Assembly: GCA_964627855.1 (NCBI GenBank)
Contig: CAZVLE010000056.1
Coordinates: forward strand, 1 to 55,497
DNA: 55,497 nucleotides
Direction of reading: 5' to 3'
Source: CAZVLE01 sp964627855
GTDB lineage: Bacteria > Bacillota > Dethiobacteria > DTU022
The notes under the pieces are model-generated. The model saw only the letters and a program-made list of their open reading frames with translations. It did no database searches and was not told the origin of the DNA. Made by a program: the position numbers and the translations under genes. Positions 33,667 to 42,609 of this stretch are shown here, in pieces (within the stretch, counting starts at the first letter, position 1; every line of letters begins with the position of its first letter).

Positions 33667-34500
33667 CTAACGCCAGCTGGCAATATACTGCAGGCCGGAA
33701 ACAACAGGGCCCTCTTCTTCCTTCAACCAACGACCGGGAAGCTGATTTTCTGCGGCAACCAGCTCAAAATGGCTCATGGCTATACCCATATCAATGTTTT
33801 GCATGCGCATTTTTCCCAAGATACGGTTATAAATTTTATTCTCCTTCAAAAACAGGTGATAGTGCCCGCTATCATCCCGGACCAATCGCCAGGGCTGACG
33901 GTTCGATGCCGATGGACCCATGCGCACAGCTTCAAGAACTTCACAATAAGCGGCAGCATCTTTCTCTTCGAGCGGTGTGCTGCCATCTGTAGAGAAAAAA
34001 AGCTCAGACCAGGGTTTGCGCTTGTTTGAAGCCGCGCCGAAACGCATCATCCTGTCACTTAAAGATGAATCATCTGCAGCATAACCAATGGGAGTTATGG
34101 CCGGCAGTAGTTCATCTTCGGCCAGGTTCAGCGTGGCGGCAAATGCCGCCCTTTTAAAGGTTCCGCCCAGCCAGCAGGTTCCAAGACCCATAGCAGTAGC
34201 CTTTAAAATGATCTTTTCCATGCAGTAACCGAGATCTTCAAAGGCCCCAGCGCCTTCTTTAACCACTCCCAGCAGGTAGAGCTGTGCCCCTCTGATCACC
34301 CCGTATGTACCGAGACGGCGCATATCTTCCCGGCCCAGCGGATCAAAGTCTAAAAGCTGAAAACGTATCTGCGTCCCAAAAGGGCCTTTCGTATTTTTTC
34401 TGCTGTACTCCTCCAGTTCCGACCGTTCTTCAGGCCCCACCGGGGTTTCCGAGTATTTGCGTACAGATATCCGCTTTTTAATCGCTTCGCTTGCCTTCAA
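33667..34500 (-). CDS. Nitroreductase-family protein
   Basis: FMN-dependent oxidoreductase-like protein of 277 residues. N-terminal ISVRKYSETPV is the usual nitroreductase start, a second FMN-binding region GPSASNRQPWRLVRD lies near residue 195, and LGTCWLGGTFKRAAF near residue 115. The order differs from classical nitroreductases: the SASNxQPW motif, usually near residue 40, is late, so the gene resembles the TM1586-like nitroreductase group, in which the protein holds a duplicated half-domain. TTG at 34500 is chosen because GGAGG lies 9 nt upstream. Substrate unknown. Confidence 0.85.
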   Translation of the reverse strand: MKASEAIKKRISVRKYSETPVGPEERSELEEYSRKNTKGPFGTQIRFQLLDFDPLGREDMRRLGTYGVIRGAQLYLLGVVKEGAGAFEDLGYCMEKIILKATAMGLGTCWLGGTFKRAAFAATLNLAEDELLPAITPIGYAADDSSLSDRMMRFGAASNKRKPWSELFFSTDGSTPLEEKDAAAYCEVLEAVRMGPSASNRQPWRLVRDDSGHYHLFLKENKIYNRILGKMRMQNIDMGIAMSHFELVAAENQLPGRWLKEEEGPVVSGLQYIASWR

Positions 34501-34573
34501 AGGCCCTTCCCTCCGTTTTTCCACGATTCTATTATGCCTATTATGGTAGCAAAGATACTCAAACCGGCCCGCT

Positions 34574-34622
34574 TAAAAAAAGAGCGCTGCTGCAATAAGC
34601 GGCAAAACCCTGAAACAGCGCC
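34574..34622 (-). terminator. Terminator of the small membrane protein gene
   Basis: On the minus strand, GGCGCTG (34622-34616) pairs with CAGCGC (34588-34583) across a loop with minor internal pairing, followed by a TCTTTTTTT tail (34582-34574). Confidence 0.6.
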
Positions 34623-34696
34623 TGTAGGTTAATAAAAAACTCTTTTAACATCGGTCTATTTACCTTATAAGTAAAGCTAGGCAGCCGAAATACTCA

Positions 34697-34870
34697 CTAA
34701 GCCTCTTTCTTATCTTCTTTTTTGAGAGAACTGACTATCAGGGCGATAACCAGGCCGATGCCAAAACCACCAATTAATCCGTTAGTTTGAAAAAAAATGA
34801 CCCCAAGCAGGGGAAAAACGGTAAAACCGATCACTACTAATACCAACTGCCAGATTTTAATCCCTGAGAT
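34697..34870 (-). CDS. Small membrane protein with apparent non-AUG start
   Basis: A 57-codon reading with two hydrophobic segments (about 8-29 and 31-48) and a basic-acidic tail SLKKEDKKEA. It looks like a genuine membrane mini-protein followed by its own terminator. No ATG, GTG or TTG starts the frame before residue 9 (TTG in WQLV). A strong AAAGGGGTG Shine-Dalgarno ends 7 nt before an ATC codon at 34870, which may be the start; an initiation at the later TTG would cut into the first helix. Possible explanations are a rare AUC start, a sequencing error, or decay. Unknown function; the glycine-rich second helix is reminiscent of small AtpI-like or DUF-type proteins. Confidence 0.5.
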   Translation of the reverse strand: MSGIKIWQLVLVVIGFTVFPLLGVIFFQTNGLIGGFGIGLVIALIVSSLKKEDKKEA

Positions 34871-35198
34871 AACTTTTCACCCCTTTATTTGTTTTTTAAA
34901 AATACCCTTAGCTGATGTTAACAAAATCGGCTTCCATCGTAACTTTTATGATCAGCTTTTGGGATTTTGCCTGCCGGCACAAGTGTATATTATCACAAAG
35001 TCAGGGCTTCGACAAATTTTTAGCGCTGGCGGGTTATCGTCAAGAATTGGCAGGCAAACACTGTTATCATCAGAAGCCACATTAGCAGCATATACACAAC
35101 CTGCTGCCTGGCAATTAAAACATTTTCCCGGCAGTATTATCTTTCTGCCAGGCAGGAAGGATTGATGTTCTCGTAGAATTTTGCTTTAAGGAGAGCGC
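34871..35198. other. Intergenic leader region upstream of the TPR/ATPase-PglZ operon
   Basis: No convincing gene is seen. It holds four related TGCCTG/CAGGCA words: TTGCCTGCC (34967-34975), GGCAGGCAA (35049-35057), CTGCCTGGCA (35104-35113) and TGCCAGGCAG (35146-35155). The last two form a 10-bp perfect inverted repeat with a 32-nt spacer, the first two a 9-bp one. They may be operator half-sites or part of a leader RNA. Confidence 0.4.
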
Positions 35199-35222
35199 AT
35201 AAAAACAGACAGGAGCAAAAAC

Positions 35223-36254
35223 ATTCTGGTTGAAGCAGATTACAGAGAATTAATCAATCAATGCTGGCAACTGCGGCGGGAAAAACGCTTTGCAGAAGCA
35301 GAGCTTTTACTTCATGATGCCCTCGATAGTTTTCCTGCAAACAGTTTTGCCCACCGGGTATTAAAGGCCAACCTGGCCGATGTTCTCATGCAAAAGCAAA
35401 ACAGAACTGAGGCCCGTAAAATGGCTCTTGAAGTTTTAGCTGAAGATCCTGACCAGGCTGTCGCCCTGTCAGTGCTCGGTATGATCGCCCTGGAGAAGAA
35501 AGAGTTTGCTGAGGCTATCGAGAATTTAGAGAAAGCCAACAGGCTTACTCCCAGTGGTTACCGGGCCGGACGACTGGCCCGTGCTTACGAACTGAATGGA
35601 AAGCCGCTCAAAGCGCTGGAAGTTCTTGATGAAGCCCTGCGCCAAAACCCTCGTGACGGCTTCCTCTTGCGTCAGTATAATAGCCTCAGGGATAAAACCA
35701 CAGACCAAGCAAGAATAGCAGACAACAGTGACAACTTAGCCCTGTCTCCCAAAAGTGATATTGACGAAGACGATCACCTGCCCTACGCCGAACAGATCAG
35801 GGCCAAACTGCAAAATCTTGATGCGGCTGAAGCAGTTAAACAGCTGGAGAAGCTAATCAAGATCGGGAAGCGAAAAAACAACCCCTACCTGCACCTGCTG
35901 CATGGTGACCTGCTGCGCGAAGCAGGTGATGAAGAAGCAGCTATGCAGGCCTATAGCCGGGCCCGTGAGCTTGATCCACAAAATATGATAGCCCTTTCCC
36001 AACTGCTCTTCAGTCTGAGACGCCTTGAGCGTAAAGAAGAAGCCTGGCCGCTGCTCAAGCTCTTACTCTATCATCGCCCCGGGGATGTGACGGCTAAATC
36101 TTCCCTGATTAAAGACGCCCTGAGCCTGGGGAAAGAAAAAGAGACCCTGCTTTTTTTTGAAGAATTGTTGCACAAATATCCTGAACGGAAAGAACTATAC
36201 GGGACTATCCGTAAATTGCACAACGCAGTAACCCGTAAAGAGGGGAATAGCTAG
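35223..36254 (+). CDS. TPR-repeat protein upstream of the ATPase-PglZ fusion
   Basis: A soluble helical-repeat protein of about 343 residues. TPR-like units are visible: LINQCWQLRREKRFAEAELLLHDALDSF, ALSVLGMIALEKKEFAEAIENLEKA, RAGRLARAYELNGKPLKALEVLDEAL, then after a charged linker LLHGDLLREAGDEEAAMQAYSRA and QLLFSLRRLERKEEAWPLLKLL. The first in-frame ATG (35388) lies inside the first repeat and has no Shine-Dalgarno, so translation probably begins upstream at ATT 35223 or CTG 35226 (AGGAG at 35211-35215) or ATA 35199 (AAGGAG at 35188). It ends 4 nt before the fusion gene, so the two are surely co-expressed; it may be its scaffold or partner. Confidence 0.75.
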   Translation: MLVEADYRELINQCWQLRREKRFAEAELLLHDALDSFPANSFAHRVLKANLADVLMQKQNRTEARKMALEVLAEDPDQAVALSVLGMIALEKKEFAEAIENLEKANRLTPSGYRAGRLARAYELNGKPLKALEVLDEALRQNPRDGFLLRQYNSLRDKTTDQARIADNSDNLALSPKSDIDEDDHLPYAEQIRAKLQNLDAAEAVKQLEKLIKIGKRKNNPYLHLLHGDLLREAGDEEAAMQAYSRARELDPQNMIALSQLLFSLRRLERKEEAWPLLKLLLYHRPGDVTAKSSLIKDALSLGKEKETLLFFEELLHKYPERKELYGTIRKLHNAVTRKEGNS

Positions 36255-36258
36255 CAAG

Positions 36259-39200
36259 ATGAAAATCAGCGACCTTGTAACGATCCCCCCGGTACGTACT
36301 GTCATCCGCCTTGCCGACCTGGGCGACAGCAGCCTGCGGCGGCACATGGTCGAGTCATTCGTTTTTACCGGCGAAGTATCATTTACCATTGCAACGATTC
36401 TGAAAAAAATTGCCACTGCCCGGGGTGAAGGCTTTTTCGTCATCGGCAATTACGGTTCCGGCAAGTCTCACCTCTTGAACACTCTCAGCCTGGCCATTGG
36501 AGACAGCGAAGCTCGTCAAATGTTTATCAACTCCTGTCTCGAAGGAAGCGGTCCGGAAACTGATTTACCGGCACTAATTGAAAAAGCTGCGGCAAAAATC
36601 CCCCTGGTAGTTGAAATTTCCCTGGTTGAACACAGCAACCGGGAAAATCTCGAACAGATTGTGCTCAGAGCTGTGAAGGACAGGCTGCCTGCTCCCTCCG
36701 GAAAAAGCGAAGAAGGTGCCATTGAAACTAATGAGGCATTGCCACGCCGCGAGGCCTTTGCGGCAATGAAGCGAAGCCTGGACGAGCAAAACTATGGCGG
36801 CCTTCTTCTGCTAATCGATGAACTTTCCGAGTTTCTTCGTTCAAAAGAGAATCCCCGCGCCTACAACGAAGATATTCGCTTCCTGCAATACTTAGGTGAA
36901 TTTGCCGAATCAATACCGGCCTGGATAATCGCTACCATGCAGGAAAATATAGAAAACACCGGATCCCTCACAGGCGAGTTGTTACATAAAATAAAGGATC
37001 GCTACCCGGTCCGTTTTCAACTCTCGGGGCAACACGTAAAGGAAATTGTCTCCGGGCGCCTGGTTCGGAAAAAAGAGGGGGCAGAGGCTAAGCTGCAAGA
37101 CATTTATAATACCCTGCAGAGCGCATTTACGAAACTCCCTTTTTCTCACGAAGACTTCATCAACCTTTACCCAGTTCACCCTGCTACTGTAGAAATACTC
37201 GATGAACTGCGACCAATTTTTTCCCAGCATCGTGGGGTGATCGACTTTATTCACTTCCGCCTGGCGGGCGATCCGGCACGCGACATTGAAGCTTTCACTG
37301 ATCGGCCGGCCGAAGAACTGCTTACACCCGACCAGATCTTTGATCACTTCCGTGATCGCCTGCGTGAAACAGTTGAAACCAGCCCTTACAGTGAACAGGT
37401 TTTTCACCATTACGAACGTGAAGCCAGACGCCTCTTCGATGACCAATCCGATGCCCGTATGGCCTTACGCCTGATCAGGCTACTCATTTTAGGGGCTATT
37501 GTCCGGGCTCCCCGTTCTTTCAGCGCCAGGGAGCTGGCTGAGTTGCTGCTTCATCGCTACAGCAGCCTGGAAAGCAGCATCAATTACGAGTATATTGGTG
37601 AGCTGATGAACATAATTGTCGCTCACGGAGCCTATATCTCAACCCGCGAAAAAGAGGATGAAACCCATTACACCATTGACCTGAAAGCAGATGTAGGCCT
37701 CCTGCTTGAGAAAAAAATAGAAAAGCTGAAGAACGAATTGCAACCCGGCGACAGGCGTATCATTGATACTATCTTACCCTGGGCCGATGATAATTACCTG
37801 CCCCTGAAAGAGTTGCAGCAGGAGCAGGAACAAGACACTGTAATTACCTGGCAAAACACCGGGCGCAGCGGTAAAATTATCTTTCGCAATCCGGCAGAGT
37901 CAGATCACAAAACCCTCGCTTCCCTGGAACAAGAACTGGCGGACGGTGAAAGAGATTTCGTTTTTTTCATTACTCCACCTGCCACCGTTAATGAAGAGGC
38001 CGGTTCTCCAGACCCCTGGCAAGCCCTCTTTGAAAACTTTAGCGATGAAATGCGCCGCTGCCTGGCCATCTGGATCCCACGTCAGATCAGCAATGCCGAA
38101 GAAGAAATCCTGCGTAGTGCCTATGCGCACCAGCTGTTGGCTGATGAATACTCTGCTGACAACAGCCCGGTCGGAAAACAAATTAACAGGCAACTGAACC
38201 TGCTGCTAGGTGAAGAAAAAAGCAGGGTCAAAGAGCTTTTTCGCAAGATTTACCTGCAGGGGCACCTCAGAGTCGGCAACCAGAGGCTCTCTCCTTCTTC
38301 CATAGGTTACCTGCCCTTTGTTGAGCTGGTTAACCGCATTGCCGCAGATATATTAAAGGAACGCTATCCCCGCCATGCTGAAATACGACCGCTGGGCGAA
38401 CAGGTTTCCGGCAGCCTGATGCAACGCACTCTCGACCTGCTCTTTTCACCGGAACTGGAAGCCGATGAACTGGAAAGGGGGATCAGGCTTGTAATCGAGA
38501 ATTACGTTGCTCCTCTTGGGTTGGTAAAAAAGAAAGGGCAGGGTTTCCAGCTGCAGATCAACCCAAAGACTTCACCCCTGACAGCTGAATTCCTGGCCTG
38601 CCTGCCGGAAGAAGGACGTATAGCCCTTAACCAGATCTACCGAAACCTTAGCCAGGGGCCTTTTGGCTTAAGTAAAACAGGCTTTCAGATTCTTGGCATG
38701 GCCATACTACTCAGCGGCGCAGCCTCGGCTTACCAGGGTGGTAAACACCTGGCCCCTAACCAGATCAACTACTACCGGTTTTGGAATATTGAAGAAGTCG
38801 GACCCGGCACCCTGATCCGGCCTGAGTTAGAGAAAGTGCTCGGCGAGGTGCCCTTTTTACCGGTCAAGCTACGCTCCAAACCGCTTACTTTCGCTGCTCA
38901 GCAGCAAATATGGGAAGCTGTTATTGGTTTCAAGGTAGAGTGGACCAACAAGTCAGCCGAAATCAGACGCCAGGTTGAAAAACTTGAAGGACACCCCTCA
39001 TTGGGTGCTGTCAACTGGGACCATATTCGCAAAACTGTTGATCGCCTACAGGCTTTCCTGTCCGAAGTGAAAACTTCTTACGCTTCGCGTGAAGGTCTGG
39101 AACGTTTTCTTGCCGCCTACCAGTCTTCGCCACTCTTTTCCTCAGACTGGCAGCGTCTTAATGCTATCGACAACTTTTTCAGCACTGATTTGCCTGAAAT

Positions 39201-41583
39201 TCTGCGCATAGCCGCTTATCTTCGTGACGAAAGGCTGGTTATTCCAGCAGGCGAAAAATTCAGCGCTCTCGACAGGCGCCACCGGTTGCTAAAAGACTTG
39301 CTTGGCGAAGAAGCCCTGATCTGGGAAGATAAGTACCGCGAGCGTCTGAAACGCGAATTTAATCAGTTTCGCAGTGAATACAGCACTCTCTACCTGGCAG
39401 AGCACAGTGAAACTGTCGGACCTCAGCGCATAAAGCCCTACAGGGCATTAACTGAAACTACTCCTTACCGCCTGCTGGAACAACTGGGCCAGATCAACAC
39501 TCTCGTCGTAGACAATGACCTGGTCACTGTCAATCGTCAGCTATCCCGGGCCCTGGAGAAAGAATGTTCAGCGGCCGATGAAATAAGCCTGCAAGAATCT
39601 GCCGCCTGTTCATGCGGGTATACCCTCGGTGAAGAAGTGACCCTGCCGGAACGGGAAAAAATTGAAAAAGAGGTCCTTTTAGGGGTCAAAGCCTACTTGC
39701 AGGCCCTGCAGGAGCCCGAGGTGCGCCACAAACTTGAAGCACACGCCAACCACCTGGAACTTGTCGGGCGTCGCCGCGATGCCGAGCCCCTGCACAAACT
39801 CCTCCATCTGGATACAGACTCGCCACCGGACCGCCTAAGCGAAAAAGTAAAAGAACTTCTGAAAAGCTCTATCGTCAACATTATCAATCAGGCTCTTACC
39901 GGTAATGCAATTATAGCCGAACGCTCGCTTGATGATCTGCAAGAGCTTTTAGAAAACAGGGTCTTTCACCATAAGCAGTTGCAGGACCTTTTCCAAACCT
40001 GGCTAACCCGCGGTGATAACACTCCCCCTGCTTATATAAGGATTAGCCATAAACAGGCCGCTTCTTCAGGAGAAAAGAGCGACAGGGAATCACCCGGCGA
40101 GAAAGGCCTTGCTCCCCTGGATTATCTTGAAAGAAAGCAACCGCAGTTGTTGGCAACCGCCTCCAGGATTGGACCGGAAAAGCTTTTCGCCCTGGCCCTG
40201 CTCTATGGCTGGTTCAATCAATACAAGCTCCAGACTGATGGAGATGCTCTCATTGGCAAGCACGTCGCAGAAGAGGCGGGCAGGGCCAACCTGTCAGAAG
40301 AACCGGAGGGAATCCTAAAAAGCCTGGGTAATTTGCTGCTTACCGACAGGCACGAGCTTAGAGCTTCATTTCTCGAGAAAGCTGCCGAAAAAGCGGTTTT
40401 CTATATATCAGCAACAGAAATGCTTGAGCTTTACCTGAAAAAAAGCGGAGCCCTGCTGCATCGTTTTGAAACCCTGCTCGACTTTTTTCTCGACGAACCT
40501 TTTTTCCCGGCCCTGAGCAGGGAAGCGGCAACACGCCTGGCTGTGCAGATTTCAGCCGAAGAATCGGTTCCTCAACTGAGCGTAATGGCAGGAATACTGC
40601 GCGAGTCATCCCGCAGCAGCGCCAGGGAACCGGTTGGGCTGACCGAAAGCCATTGCCTCTACAAAGCCGCGGAGCTGAAGATCCTGCAAACCGCCGCTGA
40701 AAGCAATCTCATGCTGCATGAAGCAGAGGCAATCGCCGCCTCACCTCCCGATAACGATAAGAACTGGGAACGATTATACAGGATAATCTATCCTTTCGAG
40801 CTATCCCTTGGCAGGCTTGAAGAAAGTTCTTCCCGCAACCTACTTTCGGATGTGATAACCAGAAGATGGCGGCGGCGTTTCTTATCAACCTTAGAATCAC
40901 TGGAGCGAGCTTTTTCGGATTACCTGGAGCATGATGCCCCTCCGCGCCGGCAAACCCTGCGTTCACTACTGCAAAAAATAGCGCAGTGGGCCGGTAATGA
41001 AAGCGGTGTCAGGGGATTTTACCTTATCATCATAGACGGTGCCCGCCTTGATACCTGGAACGCCCTGCTGGAACTGGCCCTGAAGACTTATCCTTTCCAT
41101 ACATTACGCGAGGGCCTGCTCTGGGCCGATCAACCAACAGTCACCGAAACACAGCTGCAGCCCCTGAAAGAAGCCGGCCTGCTGGGACACATGCTAAATA
41201 TGAATGATAGCCTTATAGCAGAGCTGGTTGCCGACCCGGCATCATTTTTAGATGCCGTTGAAAACCGGATCGAAACAGCAAAATCGCAGCCGTCCAGCAA
41301 AGCGATCAAGTTTGGCTTTGTAGACGACAAGATTCATACTTCTCGTGATCCCCTGCCGCAGCTGATCGAAGAACTAAACCTTAGCGCAAAAAAACAGTTC
41401 CATCCTCTGCTCGAGTATCTTCCACCAACCGCAGTTGTTTTACTGGCCGCCGATCACGGATTCAAAACAAACCACTACCATGACAGGCATAGCAAAGAAG
41501 AACCGCTCTACCTGCATGGTGGTGATAGCTTCTTCGAAACTCTCGCGCCCTGGGTGTTGCTGCGCAAGCGGGGCCAAAGCTGA
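36259..41583 (+). CDS. BrxC/PglY-like P-loop ATPase fused to a PglZ-type phosphatase domain
   Basis: A single 1774-residue chain. Residues 1 to about 1250 resemble BrxC/PglY (DUF6079-type) ATPases: Walker A GNYGSGKSH at 63-71, Walker B LLLLIDEL with Asp187-Glu188, an Arg-rich helical region, and a CSC pair (Cys1117, Cys1119) far downstream as in zinc-ribbon-like inserts. Residues of about 1560-1774 form a PglZ alkaline-phosphatase-superfamily domain: metal Asp1593 in LIIIDGARLDTW, Asp1732-His1733 in LAADHGF and His1753 in LHGGDSFFE. In BREX these activities are separate proteins acting with a methyltransferase against phage. Here no methyltransferase, BrxA, BrxB or BrxL is seen within the window. 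The ATG follows the TPR gene by 4 nt. Function is inferred from domain composition only. Confidence 0.85.
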   Translation: MKISDLVTIPPVRTVIRLADLGDSSLRRHMVESFVFTGEVSFTIATILKKIATARGEGFFVIGNYGSGKSHLLNTLSLAIGDSEARQMFINSCLEGSGPETDLPALIEKAAAKIPLVVEISLVEHSNRENLEQIVLRAVKDRLPAPSGKSEEGAIETNEALPRREAFAAMKRSLDEQNYGGLLLLIDELSEFLRSKENPRAYNEDIRFLQYLGEFAESIPAWIIATMQENIENTGSLTGELLHKIKDRYPVRFQLSGQHVKEIVSGRLVRKKEGAEAKLQDIYNTLQSAFTKLPFSHEDFINLYPVHPATVEILDELRPIFSQHRGVIDFIHFRLAGDPARDIEAFTDRPAEELLTPDQIFDHFRDRLRETVETSPYSEQVFHHYEREARRLFDDQSDARMALRLIRLLILGAIVRAPRSFSARELAELLLHRYSSLESSINYEYIGELMNIIVAHGAYISTREKEDETHYTIDLKADVGLLLEKKIEKLKNELQPGDRRIIDTILPWADDNYLPLKELQQEQEQDTVITWQNTGRSGKIIFRNPAESDHKTLASLEQELADGERDFVFFITPPATVNEEAGSPDPWQALFENFSDEMRRCLAIWIPRQISNAEEEILRSAYAHQLLADEYSADNSPVGKQINRQLNLLLGEEKSRVKELFRKIYLQGHLRVGNQRLSPSSIGYLPFVELVNRIAADILKERYPRHAEIRPLGEQVSGSLMQRTLDLLFSPELEADELERGIRLVIENYVAPLGLVKKKGQGFQLQINPKTSPLTAEFLACLPEEGRIALNQIYRNLSQGPFGLSKTGFQILGMAILLSGAASAYQGGKHLAPNQINYYRFWNIEEVGPGTLIRPELEKVLGEVPFLPVKLRSKPLTFAAQQQIWEAVIGFKVEWTNKSAEIRRQVEKLEGHPSLGAVNWDHIRKTVDRLQAFLSEVKTSYASREGLERFLAAYQSSPLFSSDWQRLNAIDNFFSTDLPEILRIAAYLRDERLVIPAGEKFSALDRRHRLLKDLLGEEALIWEDKYRERLKREFNQFRSEYSTLYLAEHSETVGPQRIKPYRALTETTPYRLLEQLGQINTLVVDNDLVTVNRQLSRALEKECSAADEISLQESAACSCGYTLGEEVTLPEREKIEKEVLLGVKAYLQALQEPEVRHKLEAHANHLELVGRRRDAEPLHKLLHLDTDSPPDRLSEKVKELLKSSIVNIINQALTGNAIIAERSLDDLQELLENRVFHHKQLQDLFQTWLTRGDNTPPAYIRISHKQAASSGEKSDRESPGEKGLAPLDYLERKQPQLLATASRIGPEKLFALALLYGWFNQYKLQTDGDALIGKHVAEEAGRANLSEEPEGILKSLGNLLLTDRHELRASFLEKAAEKAVFYISATEMLELYLKKSGALLHRFETLLDFFLDEPFFPALSREAATRLAVQISAEESVPQLSVMAGILRESSRSSAREPVGLTESHCLYKAAELKILQTAAESNLMLHEAEAIAASPPDNDKNWERLYRIIYPFELSLGRLEESSSRNLLSDVITRRWRRRFLSTLESLERAFSDYLEHDAPPRRQTLRSLLQKIAQWAGNESGVRGFYLIIIDGARLDTWNALLELALKTYPFHTLREGLLWADQPTVTETQLQPLKEAGLLGHMLNMNDSLIAELVADPASFLDAVENRIETAKSQPSSKAIKFGFVDDKIHTSRDPLPQLIEELNLSAKKQFHPLLEYLPPTAVVLLAADHGFKTNHYHDRHSKEEPLYLHGGDSFFETLAPWVLLRKRGQS

Positions 41584-41632
41584 AAATAATGCCCGGACCA
41601 ATCAACCGGAACCGACAAGGAAGGTGTCAGGA

Positions 41633-42508
41633 TTGGAAATTGATTCAAAATCTGTTGGCTTGACCATGAAAGAATTTAGAACCACCATAACACAACGGCA
41701 AATCAATAATTACGCCGCTGCAGTGTACGACCCCAACCCCTGTTACCTTGACGACAGAAGGGCTGATGGTTTGCTGGCACCACCCACTCTGGCTGCGGCG
41801 ATTACCTGGCCGATCATTCAAAACATTTATGATTACCTGGATCTCGACTACCCCCCTGAGGTTTTGTTCCAGATCGTTCATTACAGCGAGCAGCTAATCA
41901 TTCACCGACCGCTGAAAGCCGGTGATACGATCAGGATCGAGGGAGAAATCGCCGCCGTTATACCAGAGAAAAATGGCACCCATGTGATCTTTAAATTACC
42001 GGCCTCGGACGGTAAAGACCAGCCGGTTTTTACCGAGTATATAGGCGGCATGTTGCGTGGGGTAAAGTGCCTTGACCAGGGAAGGGGAATAAATAATATT
42101 CCCCCACAGCCGCGAACAGAACCAGCTGCTGCTCCGCTCTGGGAGGTTTCGCTGCCTATCAGAAGAGAAGCATGCTACATCTATGAAAGCTGTGCCAATG
42201 TAGTTTTCCCGATCCATACTTCTCCCGCCTTTGCGGAAAGCGTGGGCCTGCCCGATATTCTCTATTACGGTATTGCTACCCTGGCCCAGGCAGTGCGGGA
42301 ACTGGTTAATCGGGAAAACGGTGCCGACCCGGCCAACGTAAAAATACTTGGTTGTTATTTCCGGGGGATGGTTTTACCGGACAGTTTCATTCGCGTTCAG
42401 TTGCTCAAGCGTGAAAAAAGTAACCATGATCTGGACCTTTTTTTCAGGGTTCTCAACCAGAATGGTAAAGAAGCAATCAGCGACGGTTACATGAAGATTG
42501 CCCTTTAA
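41633..42508 (+). CDS. MaoC-like double-hotdog hydratase/dehydrogenase domain protein
   Basis: A 291-residue protein with two hotdog-fold halves. The first (about 10-145) has ITQRQINNYAAAVYDPNP, LLAPPTLAA and YSEQLIIHRPLKAGDTIRIEGEI, the sequence of MaoC_dehydrat_N domains. The second (about 175-291) has FPIHTSPAFAESVGLPDILYYGIATLAQAVREL, a degenerate MaoC hydratase motif in which the catalytic Asp-His pair is altered (PIHTSPAFAE for PIHxDPxxA). It acts on a CoA ester, as hydratase or as a binding protein. TTG at 41633 is used, AAGGTG 7 nt upstream; a longer reading would run into the preceding gene. It lies in an operon-like pair with the acyl-CoA ligase. Confidence 0.82.
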   Translation: MEIDSKSVGLTMKEFRTTITQRQINNYAAAVYDPNPCYLDDRRADGLLAPPTLAAAITWPIIQNIYDYLDLDYPPEVLFQIVHYSEQLIIHRPLKAGDTIRIEGEIAAVIPEKNGTHVIFKLPASDGKDQPVFTEYIGGMLRGVKCLDQGRGINNIPPQPRTEPAAAPLWEVSLPIRREACYIYESCANVVFPIHTSPAFAESVGLPDILYYGIATLAQAVRELVNRENGADPANVKILGCYFRGMVLPDSFIRVQLLKREKSNHDLDLFFRVLNQNGKEAISDGYMKIAL

Positions 42509-42609
42509 TCAACAGCAGGCAGGATAAACACTTTTCAAAGCGAATTATTTCAGCATGAGCATAAGCTTCATCATGCATGGCAAGTATTATTAAAACAGGA
42601 GGGAAAGTT

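Noticed and set aside
34797..35165. Plus-strand reading of 122 codons in the spacer
   Set aside because: No ribosome binding site, low-complexity composition, and it overlaps the better-supported small membrane gene on the other strand.
36259..41583. Complete BREX system
   Set aside because: No PglX methyltransferase, BrxA, BrxB or BrxL can be found within the window; only the ATPase and PglZ parts, in one chain.
41435..41632. N-terminal extension of the MaoC-like protein
   Set aside because: It would overlap the fusion gene by about 150 nt, and a TTG with a good Shine-Dalgarno exists at 41633.
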